From the NCBI GenBank assembly GCA_025526935.1, contig JAHLKD010000102.1, positions 1 to 64,000 on the forward strand: DNA of 64,000 bases, written 5' to 3'. Both the position numbers and the translations under genes were made by a program. The notes beneath the pieces are model-generated. The model worked only from the letters and a program-made list of their open reading frames with translations. It made no database searches and was not told the origin of the DNA. Below, piece by piece: positions 34,101 to 47,143 of the stretch; the stretch's first letter is position 1; each line of letters opens with the position of its first letter. The stretch is from Cladochytrium replicatum (Eukaryota > Chytridiomycota > Chytridiomycetes > Cladochytriales > Cladochytriaceae).

Positions 34101-37100
34101 GCGTCCCCGGCACATCGTTGGGCCGAAGCTCCCTTCTTCCAGCATTGAGATACTGGGGGCCGACTCCGCGAGAAAGCTGATATCTAGCTTTTGCAGCACG
34201 GATTCCCTGGAGGATGAGCTCCCGTTTCGGTGACGCAAATGTCATGGCAGTCAGCACAGTTATCGTGTTCGAGTTGCCAGAAGTATCCGGCGGAGTTGTC
34301 GATTCTCGCCCATTCACACTTGCGGTAACAGAGGTCATCGCCGAATGCCCACCCACGGTGTTGCTGCCACGTCCAATCACTTTTTCAGCGACACGAATTT
34401 GGAACTCGCCGCCATCATCACCATTACTCTTTGAAGAAGACCAGGTCACGACATCTTCAACGTCGGATATGTGATAGACGTCATTCACAAACGCATTGAT
34501 ACCGCCATAATCCTGCTTCTTGGCGGTCGTTACCTGAATATGTTCCTGAGAGATTTTGATGACCACCGGGATGGTCACTTTGTATCCACCAGGTATGCTC
34601 TTGTAAACTGGCTGGTAGCTTGAATTGATCTCCTTTTCAATTGCAACTGTCGAGCGCGGGAGTCTCAAATCCGTTGCTGGAATGTACTCGGCAAACTCTG
34701 ATATACTTCCGATCATAATGATCCGTTTCATGAGCGGTCGTAAGAACTGCCCTGCACGATTTTTCTTGAAACCTTTGCGAAGGGCGCTGTTGACGTTGTA
34801 CATATAAGTGGTGTGGATGTTCATGATAATCTCCTGAGGCAGCAGCTTCTCCAGTCGCGAGAGCCATTCCAAACCCCACTCATTTTCGGCAGTGTATTTC
34901 GTCACATCTACGACAAACTCCCATTGGCGATTCACCACTGATCGAAGCGTGATGAGCAGGAAGTACAAAAAGAGCTCCATGTCGATGGTTTCATTAACAA
35001 AGCGGCGAGCAATGTAGTAGAAGACTGGGTGGCGTTCCTGAAAAGAAAATGAGTAAAAGGCATATCGACTTATGCAGGATTGTTTGGTACCTTCGACGGG
35101 GGACCTTCATAAAACACCTTCCTCTCACGCAACACTTCAAGAGCCTTGTTCAATCCTGGTCGGCTTTCAACACGAATCATAAACTCCAAAATATGCTGCT
35201 TTGTCATCGCCGGGCCAACACCAAGCCGACCGTTTCCAAAGTCACTCTGAACCCCTCCCATTGAGCTACCGCCACGTGTTTCGAGTCGCGGAACATCTGG
35301 AACAGCTCCAAGCTGCGCCAGCAGTGTTGAAACTGAAGCAATAATCTGCTTTGCAGCAGCCGTGCTGCGAGCGACGGGTCGAGAGTTTGCCCCCTTTCCG
35401 CTTTCAAGAATCGCTGGTTGGTAAAGTGTGCCAATGGTCGCGGCTGGGAGTCGCTCGATCTTGTCAAGGTTGTTAGCAAGATGCTTGTGGAGTCTCAGAA
35501 TGTCCATTTCTTCCAGAGGTCGCTTCGCCATTGTTGCTTCGTCGATGTCAACTGGTCGCTGTATTCCGGAGTGTATTGTCAGATTGTGAATCGGAAGGGG
35601 ACGAGCAAACTCACCGAAATTTCTTTCAAGAACCCATGGACGTGGCCAATATTGTCCTGCAACAACGGGTTCAAGTCCGCCATAAAGCTCTCTTTTACAC
35701 CGAACAGCACATCGTTGGCCAAATTCTGAATAACTTTCGTAATCAGCACCAATCCACGACGGAGATCCTTTGAGACAATGGGCTGGACAACAAGATCGTG
35801 CGACTCTGGTCCGACTATCGCAGGACAGACAAATCGCAAGAAGAAGAATCCGCCTACTCCAGTCACTGCCCGAGACTCTCCTTCACTCGGGAACTTCTGC
35901 ATCACAGTCGCGTACACCATGCTACAAATTGCTCGAAGCGCAGGAGGCACATTCGGAGCGTTCGCAAAGATGGCATTCAGGAATGCCTGGGAAGCATAAG
36001 CCAGGTTTCGGAGATTGGTGGCACGATCGTCCGTGGAAACCAGCTTGTTCGGATCCAACTCGAAGGTGAGAGGTGGATGGCGCGACACAATGTCTTTGAG
36101 GATTGGACGCAGTGACGCGAACAAGAAAGACTGTCCGTGAGTCCTGGCAAACATCGTCAATAGCCGTGTCGCCATGGAGTTGCGTCGGAACAAGTTGGAC
36201 GATGTATCTGGGACATTTCAGGTCAGCCTTGGCCTTGAAAACATCTTCAAGTATCTCACCTGTGCTCATCACTTCACGTTCCACAGCGGTCTTCAGCAAC
36301 CTTAAAACCAATCCGCGCGATTCGAACACATTCAGCAGAACCTGAGACACCTCTTCAACTTCCGCCACCGGTGCAGTCTCACAGAGCGCCATTGCAATGG
36401 TTAAATTGCCATTTGTATTCGGCACAGCATTTTTCACATTTTCTTGGCTGCCAGGAGTCCCTGGCCCAAGCGCGCTCTGCTCACCGACGACAAGATCAAC
36501 CAGTTTTTCGTAGCGGTCGTGAAGCACTTGTCCCTCATCGGCAAGACCATCAAACTGAGCTGCCGCACCCATGTTGAGAATGTTTGTGAGAACCTGCATA
36601 AAAGCTGAACGAGTTTTCACGTCCTCGTGGTAACCCATCCCCAGAGAGAATCGGAGACCAATGTCAATATTAGCGGAGAGAAGGTTGGAGATGGCCAGAA
36701 CAGTGTACTCCTTCAGCTGTTGAAGGTGTTGCATGTGCTCCTTCGAGTGGGAAAGGATACCTTGAAGCCAGAGAAGCTCTTGGCTTCCCGCTGCGCCAAC
36801 TCCAACGTACGCGGTTTCGATGGTCTGTACAGAAGAGACCCATAGTATCAGAAAAGGTCAACTGATCATTGTGCAAAACCTACCTCCAAGAACTTGCATT
36901 TCTGCAAAACTTTCAGGCAGAAAGAGAAGTACTTGTAGAACAATCGGCTCTTCGCGTCACTCGATTCTTCGTCCAACTTCATCGTCGTCGTCCTCATTAT
37001 CTGCTCATCATACGCAGTTTTTGCAGTCGGCCCCTCCGCTGTTGGCTGCAGAGGCAACCCGCTCAACACAGTCACCATGGCCTTCATTGCCGCCACATCA

Positions 37101-40100
37101 AGATCCGTCTGCAACTTCGCCTGGTTTGCGTTCACCGCAATCATCTGGATCTGCTCGACGACAGTCGCGGCAACAAGCTCCACCTGGTTAGCACCGCCGA
37201 GGTCGCTCGCGATCGCATCTGCGGTCGATCCATTGGGCCCGACGCTCCCACCGTTGACCATGCCCATACTCTTCATGAGCCCAACCACGGCAGCAACCGC
37301 TGAGGAGTTCGCGCTGGAGCCGTTCACACCGCCGACCTTCCGCGACATATTGTGGAACTCTGAGTTCCACTCAAGCATGGTCTCGACTAGCTTGTTGCGC
37401 AAAGGAACTTCCTGGCGCAAGGAAACATGCTCCCTCCTTGCAATCAAAACTTCGATCAACTGGCACAGCCTGATTCGAATCCTCATCGCAATAGGAGCTT
37501 GAGAGGACATCACGGAACCGATTCGGTTTACATATTGCACGAAAGTCAGAATAACACTTCCAAAGTCGAACGCCGCCATGTGGTGATCCAGTTGGTGGTA
37601 GTGGAACTGCTGCTGACTGTACATCTTCGCAGATTCCGCTTGTGCCGTAGTCGCCGCGGGGTCAGTAATGGGGGCATCCTGGGCCAAAGCCGTTGGGACC
37701 ATAGCTGCGGCACGGGAAAGCTCTTCAGCCCGGTCGATTGTCAACTTTAGCACGGCGATGGTGCTCTCCAGCAACACAGTGTTGCGTTCAGTAATCATCA
37801 CCTCGTTCTTTCCGTCGAAGAACCTCTCGACCAATGCCTCGAGCGTCTTAAAGAGGATTCCTAATTGCAATAAAAGTTAAGCTCATGCCCAGCCAACATC
37901 GTACAACATTTTACCATATAAAGAGGTGGCGAGCTCGTTTCCAAGGAAATCCTTTGCAGCTTCTCGCACCATCACGTTGTCGCACACCAAAAGCTCCACC
38001 ATCTCGCTCACAAACCGCTCCGCCAACCCGCGCGCGTTCGAAAACGCATTCGCCATCTGGAACGCCACCATCTGCCCCGACATCCCTTGTGCAGCCGCTG
38101 CCGACACGTCAGGGTTGGATCCATTAGAACTAGGGTACTGCAATGGCTGTTGGCCAATCGGCTGTGCCCCGTGTGCACTCTGCCTGCGCGACATCGAACC
38201 CATCGATTGCTGACCAGTAAAACCATTCTGCTGATCGGCGACCGGATCTGCAAGCCCTTCCACGATAGCAAGGGCGTCGTTGCTGGGCTTTTGAGTTGGA
38301 TCGCCGTAGCGAGTGCTGGACATTGTCTGCGCACATACCGCTCCCATCGCACTCAAAAAACCAGTGTAATTCGACCACTCCCCGCGGTCCTCGTAGAAAT
38401 CTGCAAGGGGAGCAGCAATATCCAAAGGCATGATCGTCTGTGTGCTGAGATCGTTGCCAACACCCACTGTCGTTCCACTGAGAACACTGCTGCTGGGGGC
38501 AGATGTGCCCAACATGGACGTGGTCGCCATCGAAGTTGTCGCGCGACTATCCTCCTTTGGTTCCTTGTTCTTGAATTTTGACTTCATCAGCCGGATTTTC
38601 CCCTCGCTCTTCTTTTCAGACTTCTCCTTGTGCTCTTTCTCCTTCGTCTCCCCAGCACGATCCGCCCGTGTCCGCTCAACTGTTCTGGGGTCCAGAATCT
38701 CAGGGTCCAAATTGTTACCCGTCAACTCCTCATCGTCACCGTAATTGATCACTCCAATTCCGCTACGGAATGCCTCAACAGTCGAAACTGTCGAACCCAT
38801 CCGCATCGTCGTGAGCTGCGTGAGCCCTCGCCAGCGTCGGTAAATCTCCTCCCAAGCCCCCATGTTGCCCGCCGTCGGGTTCACCGCGTTCCTCAAAATC
38901 TTTCGAATCCGTTTCTGCAACGCCTTCTGCCCAAGTACCACTCCACCAGCCCTCACTTCCTCAAATAATGCTTTCATGTCTTTGAAGCACTGCAGGTTCT
39001 CCACGATCGTCAGTGAAGGGATCGCGCCAGATCCAGCGCGCGCAATCGCTGACTCGCCCGTAAGTTCAGCTTCGTCCACGAGCAATGCAAAACACATTCC
39101 CGCCGTCGGCGAGATTTCCGGGTCGGCCGAACACAGCGCGACAAAGAGTGCGTTCTCGAGCGCCACGCTCGCTTGGAATCGCTCGTTGGTCGCGGTTCCG
39201 GGGACCGGCACGTTCGTCGGGCCTCCTGCAGTGTTGCCGTTTGCGACGGCCGCTTCCGCAATGCGCTCGCTTAGAACCCGACGAAGGAACTCGTTGCGTC
39301 GCATGAGGAGGTCCCGCAATAGGTTGAGGAGCGCCTTTGTGATTTGGAGGGCGGATGGGCCGCGTTCGGAGAAGTCGAGCTGGTCTGCACGGACTTCGAG
39401 GAGCTGCTTGGAGATGGAGGAGAAGACTTGGGAGGAGACGCGCCAGTAGGTGCGGAGTGCGGTGGCATCGTGACGTGGGGTTGTCGGAGGGGGAGCTGCA
39501 GGACCGGGTTCCCCACCTGCGATCTCGTCGTGGGTGCGCCAATCCTGACGTGACCCATCCCAGTGTCCAACAAAGTCAGGATCAAAAATCTGGAGGAGTG
39601 TCTCGGCTGCCATAGTACGGATCGTGCTGTTATGCTCGCGCAAACAAGAAGCGATGCCGATCAACAATGCCCTGAGTTCCTCAGGAGGAATGATAGTTGC
39701 GTCTTTCTAAAAATTTGGATAATCTAGAATTAACCAAGGAAATCATCAAGTCATCACAGGAAAACATACCGCCATGACAAGCAAAGGACACCTTGACCAA
39801 GTCTTCAGTGTCGAAGCCAGAATTTCTGTGCGGTTCTCCATTAAATCGTCCAGCACAGCTTTCCTGAACCGCTTCTCGACTCTACCCAGCACATTCGCCG
39901 CTCCCCACGAATTCTTGCTACGGTTGTCCAGGTGCTTCTCTCTGTACAAGAATTCCTGTTTGGATCCGATGAGCACAAATTATCCCCATAATTTCGCTAA
40001 TCTCACATTGAACAACTGTCTCAAGGGCGACGCCAAGCTCGCATCGATGTTCGGGTTCCACGGCAACGGGTAGCTCTCGTTCACAATCATGAAGCAAGCC

Positions 40101-42792
40101 TTCACAAACACCACGTTGAACACAATCGGCGCATTATGGTCCAACAGAACCGGAACGAGAGATCGAAGCGTGTTCCACGGGTTGAGTTTGAACAAAGCGA
40201 CCACGCACTCGGTCATAATCCGGCGATCGAGCAAAAAGTCCTCTGCGACCTTTGCGTCTTCCTTGTCACGCGGGGAGAGGTGCATCAAGTACGGGTTCTG
40301 GTTGACCGGCGTCCCAACAACGCCAGAATCTTTGGTGTAGTAAGCACCTTTGTCCATGGATCCACGGTGAGGATCGAAAAGTTTTTCCTGAAAAACATGT
40401 GGAACATTAAATAAACAGCCCGAAATAAAACAGACTCTCTATGACAAACCTTAAGCTCGTTCTCAATGTTGGGAACAATCATCCTCAACGCGCTCCCGTC
40501 CGTCTTGTTCACAAACGTGCTCGCCCTGCACAACTCCACGTAACAAAACACCGCAACCTCAAGGTGTCGCGCCGCAGTCGACCCATCACCAAGGTTCAAA
40601 CCCGCACCTCCGATCGTCGCCTGGTTCCCTGAACCGTTCATGCTCGTCGTCCCGTTCCCAGAAACCGCGTTCGCAGCACTGGAGATCACCCCAGCAACAC
40701 CACCGGATGGACGCATGTACTTGCGCAGCTGATCGAGGAACGCAGCCTTCTTTGCAACTGAGGAGCCCTGTGCGCTGGCCTGGATGGCTTTGCTTTGGTT
40801 GCTGCCTGGTGCGCCGGACATTCCAATGGCGTAGAGAATGTCGGGACAGAGGATGAGAAGGAGGGTCATTGTGGGCCAGTAGACGATCCGTCTTCGGGTA
40901 TTATCAGCCATCGAGTTGAGGGTGTCGAACAAACTGTCGGGCGAGCCTAAACAAGCACATATGATTGAGTCACTCCAAATTAATTCACATGTCTGATCAG
41001 GATTACCTTCAACTTTCTTCGTCCCGCGACAGTTCTCGACAAACTCCATCGGATACGCCTCGATCCAGTTCCAAATCGCCCTTCGCAATACAACCGAGCT
41101 CAGAAGCTGTGCTCGCTTCGGGATCAATCGGAAGTACGAGTTCAAATCAGCAAGGATGGTGCTCAACCGCTGGCGGTTCAAATTGCACCACTCCAGCATC
41201 CTGAACTCTGTCAAATCTCCCGTTTCCGCCGACATATTGACTGCGGGCGTGTACTCCTCGATTCCCCCCATGCTAGTCGTGGCGCTCACATTGGGCGATC
41301 CCACATACGACGTCGTGGGCTGCTGGGACGCAGCTGCCGCAGCCGCTGCTGCAACGGGGTTGTTTCCGATCTGCGCAAGATAAATGAAGCGCTTGCGCAG
41401 ATGGCTGTACACGACATTCCAGTTTGACGCTGAAAGGAAGAAGAGGATGCGCCCGGCCGCGACCTGGATCGCAGTGTGAGCTTCCAGGGGCGATCCAAAA
41501 GTGACGGGCGAATTCGGCGGCAAGTCCGCCGCGTTACTTCCCGCCCCAATATTGCTGGTCGTGGCGTACAAGTTTCGACCTCCATTTCGGTCCATCGAGC
41601 CACCCATATTTCCGAGGGTCGTCGATGGCGGGCCTTGGGTGGTGTCAAAGTAGGACGAGGTGGGAGAGAGGAAGAATGCAGAGATGTTGGTCGAATTGAC
41701 GACGCCGGGGATGCCAGAACCGATCGACGGGACAGCTGCAAGATACTCCAGCGCAGGTGGGGCCAGACACAAAGCGAACGAGTGGTTGATTGTGTCGGGG
41801 TTGACCAGTTGCGACGAGGTGAAGAAGCACCGCAACAGAAGGGAGAGGATGAACTTTGAGAGGTTCTCGTCGAGAGGCGGTGGATCTATCATGGGGCGCA
41901 CGTTCGGGTTCTGCACGTAGAATTGCGCGGCTGCAGCCGCAGAAAAGGCTTGCTGGCTCGATGTGGGTGGAGCAGCAGTCGAACCGACGGGAGGCGGAAA
42001 GTTGCCGGGGACGGCAGACTGGGGCGAACCGGTGAGGGGACCCTGCTGCACAGACAGCTTCTGCAGGTTCACTTTTGCAATGGCTGGGGTGGAGCGAGAG
42101 CGATGCGGCTGGTGCGGGGTCGAAGAGCTGCTCGCGGCCGAAAAAGCATCGGATGCCGAACTGACATCAGGTTGGGAAGTCGGTGCCCCAAAGAAATTGT
42201 TGGTGTCGGCGGTGTCGACAGATGACGACGACCTTTGCCGCAGGGTCCGCAACTCGCCGTCAGCACCAGCTGCATTCATCGGAGATTTTCAGAAGCGGCA
42301 TTTCACAAACGGAGCATTCGTTCCCAAGCTTACCCAGAGTATTGCGGCCCAGTGTTGCAGAAGCATTCTCGCCGGTAATTCCTTTCAGCACATTCTCTCT
42401 GTAGCACTTCCAAAAATAAGCCATGCAGTTCCCCATCAGGCGGAGCACGAAAAGCTGCGACTGGTGCACAAGAATCTGGTTGTCAGTGGAGGAAGAATAT
42501 TCATCGCTGGTGAAGCCGGAGGAGCGCGAAATAGTCTCCAGAAGGCCGGACAGAGCGCTGGCGACCTCATTGAGACGATGGAGAGATAGTTTGACGATGA
42601 CGGCGACATTCTGGTTGAAAATAGGATCTTGCTCCAGGTAGTTGAGGGGGACACCCGACTTTATGGGCAGCTGCAAAGAGCCAACGAAAAAGTCAGTCCG
42701 ATTAGGTTGAGTAGGGAGTAGTCATCAGCCAATACCATGTCATTCAGCCTGCTGATGAGAGCCATCAGCAGCTTTGAGTCAGGAGCAGCCAT
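31130..42792 (-). CDS. NF1: Neurofibromin-type Ras GTPase-activating protein
   Basis: Sixteen exons: 42792-42736, 42670-42334, 42269-41007, 40946-40450, 40387-40007, 39955-39770, 39706-37915, 37860-36884, 36824-36260, 36207-35615, 35558-35091, 35037-33972, 33919-33597, 33542-32843, 32781-31671, 31610-31130. Total 10,797 nt, 3,598 residues, all phases consistent. The RasGAP domain (about 1,900-2,220) has the arginine finger LFRRNS (R2026) and FFFLRFVCPAIV (FLR, about 2141-2143). The Sec14-PH module follows (FYYIARRF, about 2375-2720), then the long neurofibromin C-terminal HEAT-like part (GLCIPINN, LTLEFLIECGHGF, NPAIQPRAFIALGC). It stimulates Ras GTP hydrolysis. It is longer than human NF1 and yeast Ira2; the excess is Ser/Asn/Gly-rich N-terminal sequence. 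Confidence 0.95.
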
Positions 42793-43166
42793 GGTGGTAT
42801 GGGCACGGCGAGAAGAATAACGAAAGATAAGGTAAGGCGAGCAGCCAGCAGCCGGTGACAGGTGAGGGGTGACAGCGAGCGGTGGACACACACGCACGCC
42901 GACACAGTTGCTAAGTAACCAGTCGAGGAGCAGTAGTAGTGGAGCACCACCACCAAAGCACAAAGCGGATGCGTGGCTGAGACAAGGCACAACAGCGACA
43001 ACGTCGACTGATCGGTAGTTTTAGTACTAGTAGTATTAGTACTAGTATTACTAGTACTAGTAACTGTAGTAGTGCTAGTAATTAGCAGTCCTGCACTAAT
43101 GCCACCGGTAATTGCTGTAGAATCAGTACCTCTTGTACAGCCACTTCGCTGTTCTCTTGCTGCCAA
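42793..43166. promoter_or_regulatory. Divergent promoter region of neurofibromin and CHERP-like genes
   Basis: 374 bp between two opposing start codons. It must contain both promoters and 5' UTRs. It includes a simple-sequence tract (43018-43085) of interspersed ACTAGT/TAGTA units. No TATA-like box is obvious. Confidence 0.6.
43018..43085. repeat. ACTAGT/TAGTA microsatellite-like tract
   Basis: About 68 bp of near-palindromic TAGTACTAGTA-type repeats inside the shared promoter. Confidence 0.85.
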
Positions 43167-46165
43167 ATGTTCCCTCCGAAGGACGACCAAGCTGTGGCCC
43201 TCATCGACAAGACCGCCGATCTGGTCTCCAGAAATGGTTTTCGCCTCCTTGAAATGATGCAAGAGCGCGAATCTTCTAACCCAAACCTCGCCTTCATTTT
43301 CCCCTCCCACCCGCACCATCCCTACTTCATGTGGAGAGTCAACAATCCAGGGAAATCACTGCCCGCTCTCCAGCTGCGACTGAGCCCCCACGACCCCGTA
43401 ACTCCCGCTGCCCCTTTCTCGCGTCCCCGTAAGCCAAAATAACCCACCATTTCATTCTGTTCTGATATGTCTCGAAAGCTCCACCACCGCCGCAATTCCA
43501 CCAGCAACCGTCTCATCTCACCATATCACCCCAATTCCAGCAATCCGCCGCCCTTCTAGCTCAGAACCCTGTCGCGACGGCTCTTGCTGCCTTAGCTCAG
43601 CCGGAGTCTGCCCAGAATCTAATGCTCCTCCTCGCACTTCAGACCGCCGCGAGCGCTCCACAACCTCAGATCACGTCGCCAACACCTCCGGTCCCGCCTC
43701 CTGCCCCGACTCTGGTCAGCGCGACCGGTGATTTGGTGCGCGCCTTGGGAGACGAAGAGCCGATGCGCAGATTCATCACATTGGTTTCGAATGCGATGAA
43801 GGATTGTTCGCAGTCTAATATCCAGGTATGGATTTGAAGAATGATTTCTTTTGTTGAAGCAGCACAAACGGGACCATTTATTTGCGTTTGGAAAGGCGGG
43901 AAAGCTGTGGTTGCTTGATAATTGCAAGACCCCCGCGCAGGTGGATGCAGCAACCCATTTCTTGGTGAGGGTGTGCGAGAGCCGGGACACTTTCGAGGAG
44001 CGACTGCACGTGCTGTACCTCCTAAACGACGTGATCTATCACAGGTACTCTTTGTACATCAGAATTCAAATTCGTTTCATTAACTTGTCTCAGCGAGCGA
44101 AAAAACCTTCAATGGGTTAAAGACGCAATCTTCCCACACCTCTCGTCGCTCCTTCAGATCGTCTACCGCACAGCAGGAAACAACAAAGTCTCTAAAGCCA
44201 AAGTTATGAAGATACTTCAGATCTGGAACGACAAGAACTTGATCGACCCTCGTGAAGTCGATAGATTCCGCAACGAGCTTCTTAACCCAAACACTCTTGC
44301 ACCTCCTCCTCAACCCAACCCACCTCTCATCCACATCCAACAAACTCAAGTTAATCTGGCCCGGCCGCCTCCAGTCAGACCACCTCCATCTCCTGCTCCA
44401 GTGCAGCCTCAATCTCTTCCAATGCGGGTGCAGTCACCACTCGCAAGACCTCCTCCTCCTCCTCCGACACAGCAATCCCCCCCACGTCCCATCGCTGCTT
44501 TTCACGCTCAACCGCCCGCTTCACTTCCTCCCCAAATTCCACAACAGTTACCATCGACGTCAACTCAGCTATCATCGATCCCAGCGCAGGGTCTCCCAGC
44601 GATTGCTGCTCCGACAACGCCTATAACTCGTCCGGTGTTGGAACATCCACCGATGCAAGTGGCAGATAAAAAATACTGGGAACTCCCGGCCGGTCTCATG
44701 GTGACGGCCCAATCTGTAAGTTCCGCCGATACTCGATCCATTCCATTTACTGATGCTTTGTTTGTCCAGCTCGATGCTCCCCCGTACACGCCGATCAAAT
44801 CCGCGCTCATCAAAGCCTCAGACGGCTATCCCCCTAAACGAACACCCACGCTTCTTGCAGCAGTGGACGACTTTTACGCCGGACTCGACGTTCTGCGCTC
44901 GCAGCTCAAGGACCAAAAGCAAAAGGACGGTTTCGTTGAGCAGGAAGATCATGACGCGGCAGAAGCAAAGGAGGATGCGGCGGTGGTTCCGGAGCAGGAA
45001 AAGGTGAAATACGACCGTGATGGGTGGCAGATTGGGTACTTGGACGAGTGGATTCGGGATATCGAATCTCGACGTGCGAAAGCCGTTGTTGAGACGCGAA
45101 AGGGGTACGAGATCCCTCCGCCGTCGTTTGGACGTCCAAAAGAGGACGACCGGGAGGAACCCGATCGCGGGAATTCGGGACTCGCTAGATCGTCAAAGTC
45201 TGTTGCGTTGCGTTCACGATCGCGGTCTCGCTCACGATCGTCTTCTCGCGCGAGAAAAAGAATCGCCATCTCATCACGATCTTCATCTCGCTCCTCGTCG
45301 TCGAGCAGCCTGCGCGGGAAGCGGAAGCGCCTGTCGACAGATTCACGGAGACGGAAGCGGAGTCGGAGTGCGAGTTCGTCGAGTTCAGAAGGGTCGAGTG
45401 ACGATGAGGGTCGAAAGCACAGACGGAAAGGTCGGCAGTCGAGGTCGCGATCGAGGGAGGAGAAACGTGGAAATCGGAAGAGGAGGGGACGGAGCGTGTC
45501 GTTGTCGTCATCGACGTCGTCGTCGTCTTCGTCGAATACAGTCAACTCGAGACGGAGCTCGTCGGGGTCTTCTAGATCGAGTTCGGGGAGTTCAAGGTCG
45601 AGGGATGAGAGGAAGAGGAGGAACAACCGTAGGGGATCAACGAGTGGAGAGGACGAGCCGATGCGTGGGCGTAAGACAATGTCGGAACCGCGAAGGAGGA
45701 GCTTTAAAGACGAGGATGAGGACGATCGAGCTGGGAGCGACAAGTATCGAGCACAGTCACGCAGCTCTGGGGTATCATGGAAGAAAGGTTTGTGTATTAT
45801 TTGTAGAGTTGGAACTTGACATTTTTCTGATCTTGCAACAGACACACAGATGGAAATTGATCCACCACCGACGCTTGGTGTTGGCCTCGGCGCCGCAAGT
45901 GTGATGATGCCGTTACCAGCACCACCTGTTGCTCCAGTCTCGAACGATGCTTTGTTTGATGATTTCCGGCGCGCAAAGAGCTATTCGTACACTAGAGATC
46001 TGATGGCTGCTGCAGCTACGGGATCCAGGAAGGAAAGCGCGTGTTTCCGTTGTGGAAGGGTAGGTGATGCAGGCTTGTTGTCATACATCAGCATGATTTA
46101 TTTTTTATTTTTAGGCAGGTCATATTGCTAGAGATTGCGATGACTTTCCCCCCGCACGCAGCTAA
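43167..46165 (+). CDS. CHERP-like splicing factor: SURP, CID, RS and zinc knuckle
   Basis: Seven exons: 43167-43428, 43479-43825, 43863-44044, 44094-44715, 44770-45787, 45842-46059, 46115-46165; 2,700 nt, 899 residues. The SURP domain (about 8-60: IDKTADLVSRNG, NPNLAFIF, YFMWRV) is followed by a CID (about 145-275; KLWLLDNC, LHVLYLLNDVIYH), a Pro-rich linker, a long RS domain and a C-terminal CCHC knuckle (CFRCGRAGHIARDC). SURP plus CID plus RS is the CHERP/SR140 arrangement, binding U2 snRNP and the polymerase II tail. Animal CHERP ends in a G-patch; none was seen here, only the knuckle. The exon 3 acceptor could be 43860, adding one Gln. Confidence 0.85.
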
Positions 46166-46272
46166 AGCAGTACGATTTAAAGAAAATAGAGTAATAATTA
46201 AAAAAAGTGTGCTTTACCCTCTGTGGCGATTGTCGCCGCACCACCAGCGCACAGCACCACCCAGAAACAGAA

Positions 46273-47143
46273 ATGGCATACACACCACAGCAACAGTTCA
46301 ACCAGCAGCAATTCCCCTTCGATGCCGGAAACGATATCCCAGACTGGAAGTACGTAGCCTGTCAATGCAAACGGGCTTGTCCGTGTAAACACTAATCATA
46401 CTAATCATGTCCACAGGTTTCCCATGCGGCACGAAATGCAGGAAGTCATCACAGGCCTGTTCCTAGGCCCGCTTGACTGTGCAAAGAAGAAGCAAAAGCT
46501 GGATGAAAAGGGAATCACGCACATACTGTGCATCCGAGGGAAGGGCGAGGAACCATTCGTGAAGGAGTTTCATCCCGGGCAGTACCACTATCGGGTCATG
46601 TAAGTTCACGAAAAGAGGATTTATAAACCATGCATCCAGAGTCTCATCGACGTTATACATGTGGGGGCACTTGCAGTGAGGTGTCAGAGTCACCATTACA
46701 AGCTTTGATCCCGTTCTTCCCATCAGCGAAAGACTTTTGCGACGAAGCACTGCAGGCGGGTGGAAGAGTGCTCGTGCACTGCAATAACGGGGTATCAAGG
46801 TCCCCCGCGTTCGTCGTCGCATATGTCATGGAGACTCTCAAAGTCACATACGAGGAGGCATTCAACTTGGTCCAAACACGGCGGTTTTGTATGGATCCTC
46901 TTCACGAATTTAAAGTCCAGCTGAAGGTAGATGATTTTGCTCACTTGGTGTTCCCTTCCAAATAAAATTTGCGATCTGTGTTAGGAATACGAGTTTATTT
47001 TCAAAGCGAGAAAATCGATATCGGATATGAATTATACTGACGAGCAGATACTTTTCCAAGGGCAGCGGCGGAGAAAGGAACCCGATGATATGGACGATGA
47101 TGAGATGTTTGATGATGGGGTTACTATGGATGAGGCAGAGTAG
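46273..47143 (+). CDS. STYX: STYX-type dual-specificity phosphatase with an intact active site
   Basis: Four exons: 46273-46349, 46417-46599, 46677-46926, 46985-47143; 222 residues (human STYX 223). Diagnostic STYX stretches are FPMRHEMQEVITGLFLGP, GITHILCIRGK and the end RRFCMDP...EYEFIF. The signature is VHCNNGVSRS: C122 and R128 complete the HCX5R catalytic loop. In animal STYX the cysteine is glycine and the protein is a pseudophosphatase. A catalytically competent protein-tyrosine/serine phosphatase is therefore inferred. An acidic tail (DDMDDDEMFDDG) closes the protein. Confidence 0.92.

Noticed and set aside
31130-42792. A large multi-exon minus-strand gene first considered as a NOT1/CNOT1-like scaffold because of its size and Asn/Gly/Ser-rich exons
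   Set aside because: The RasGAP arginine finger, FLR motif, Sec14-PH YYIARRF stretch and C-terminal blocks are those of neurofibromin.
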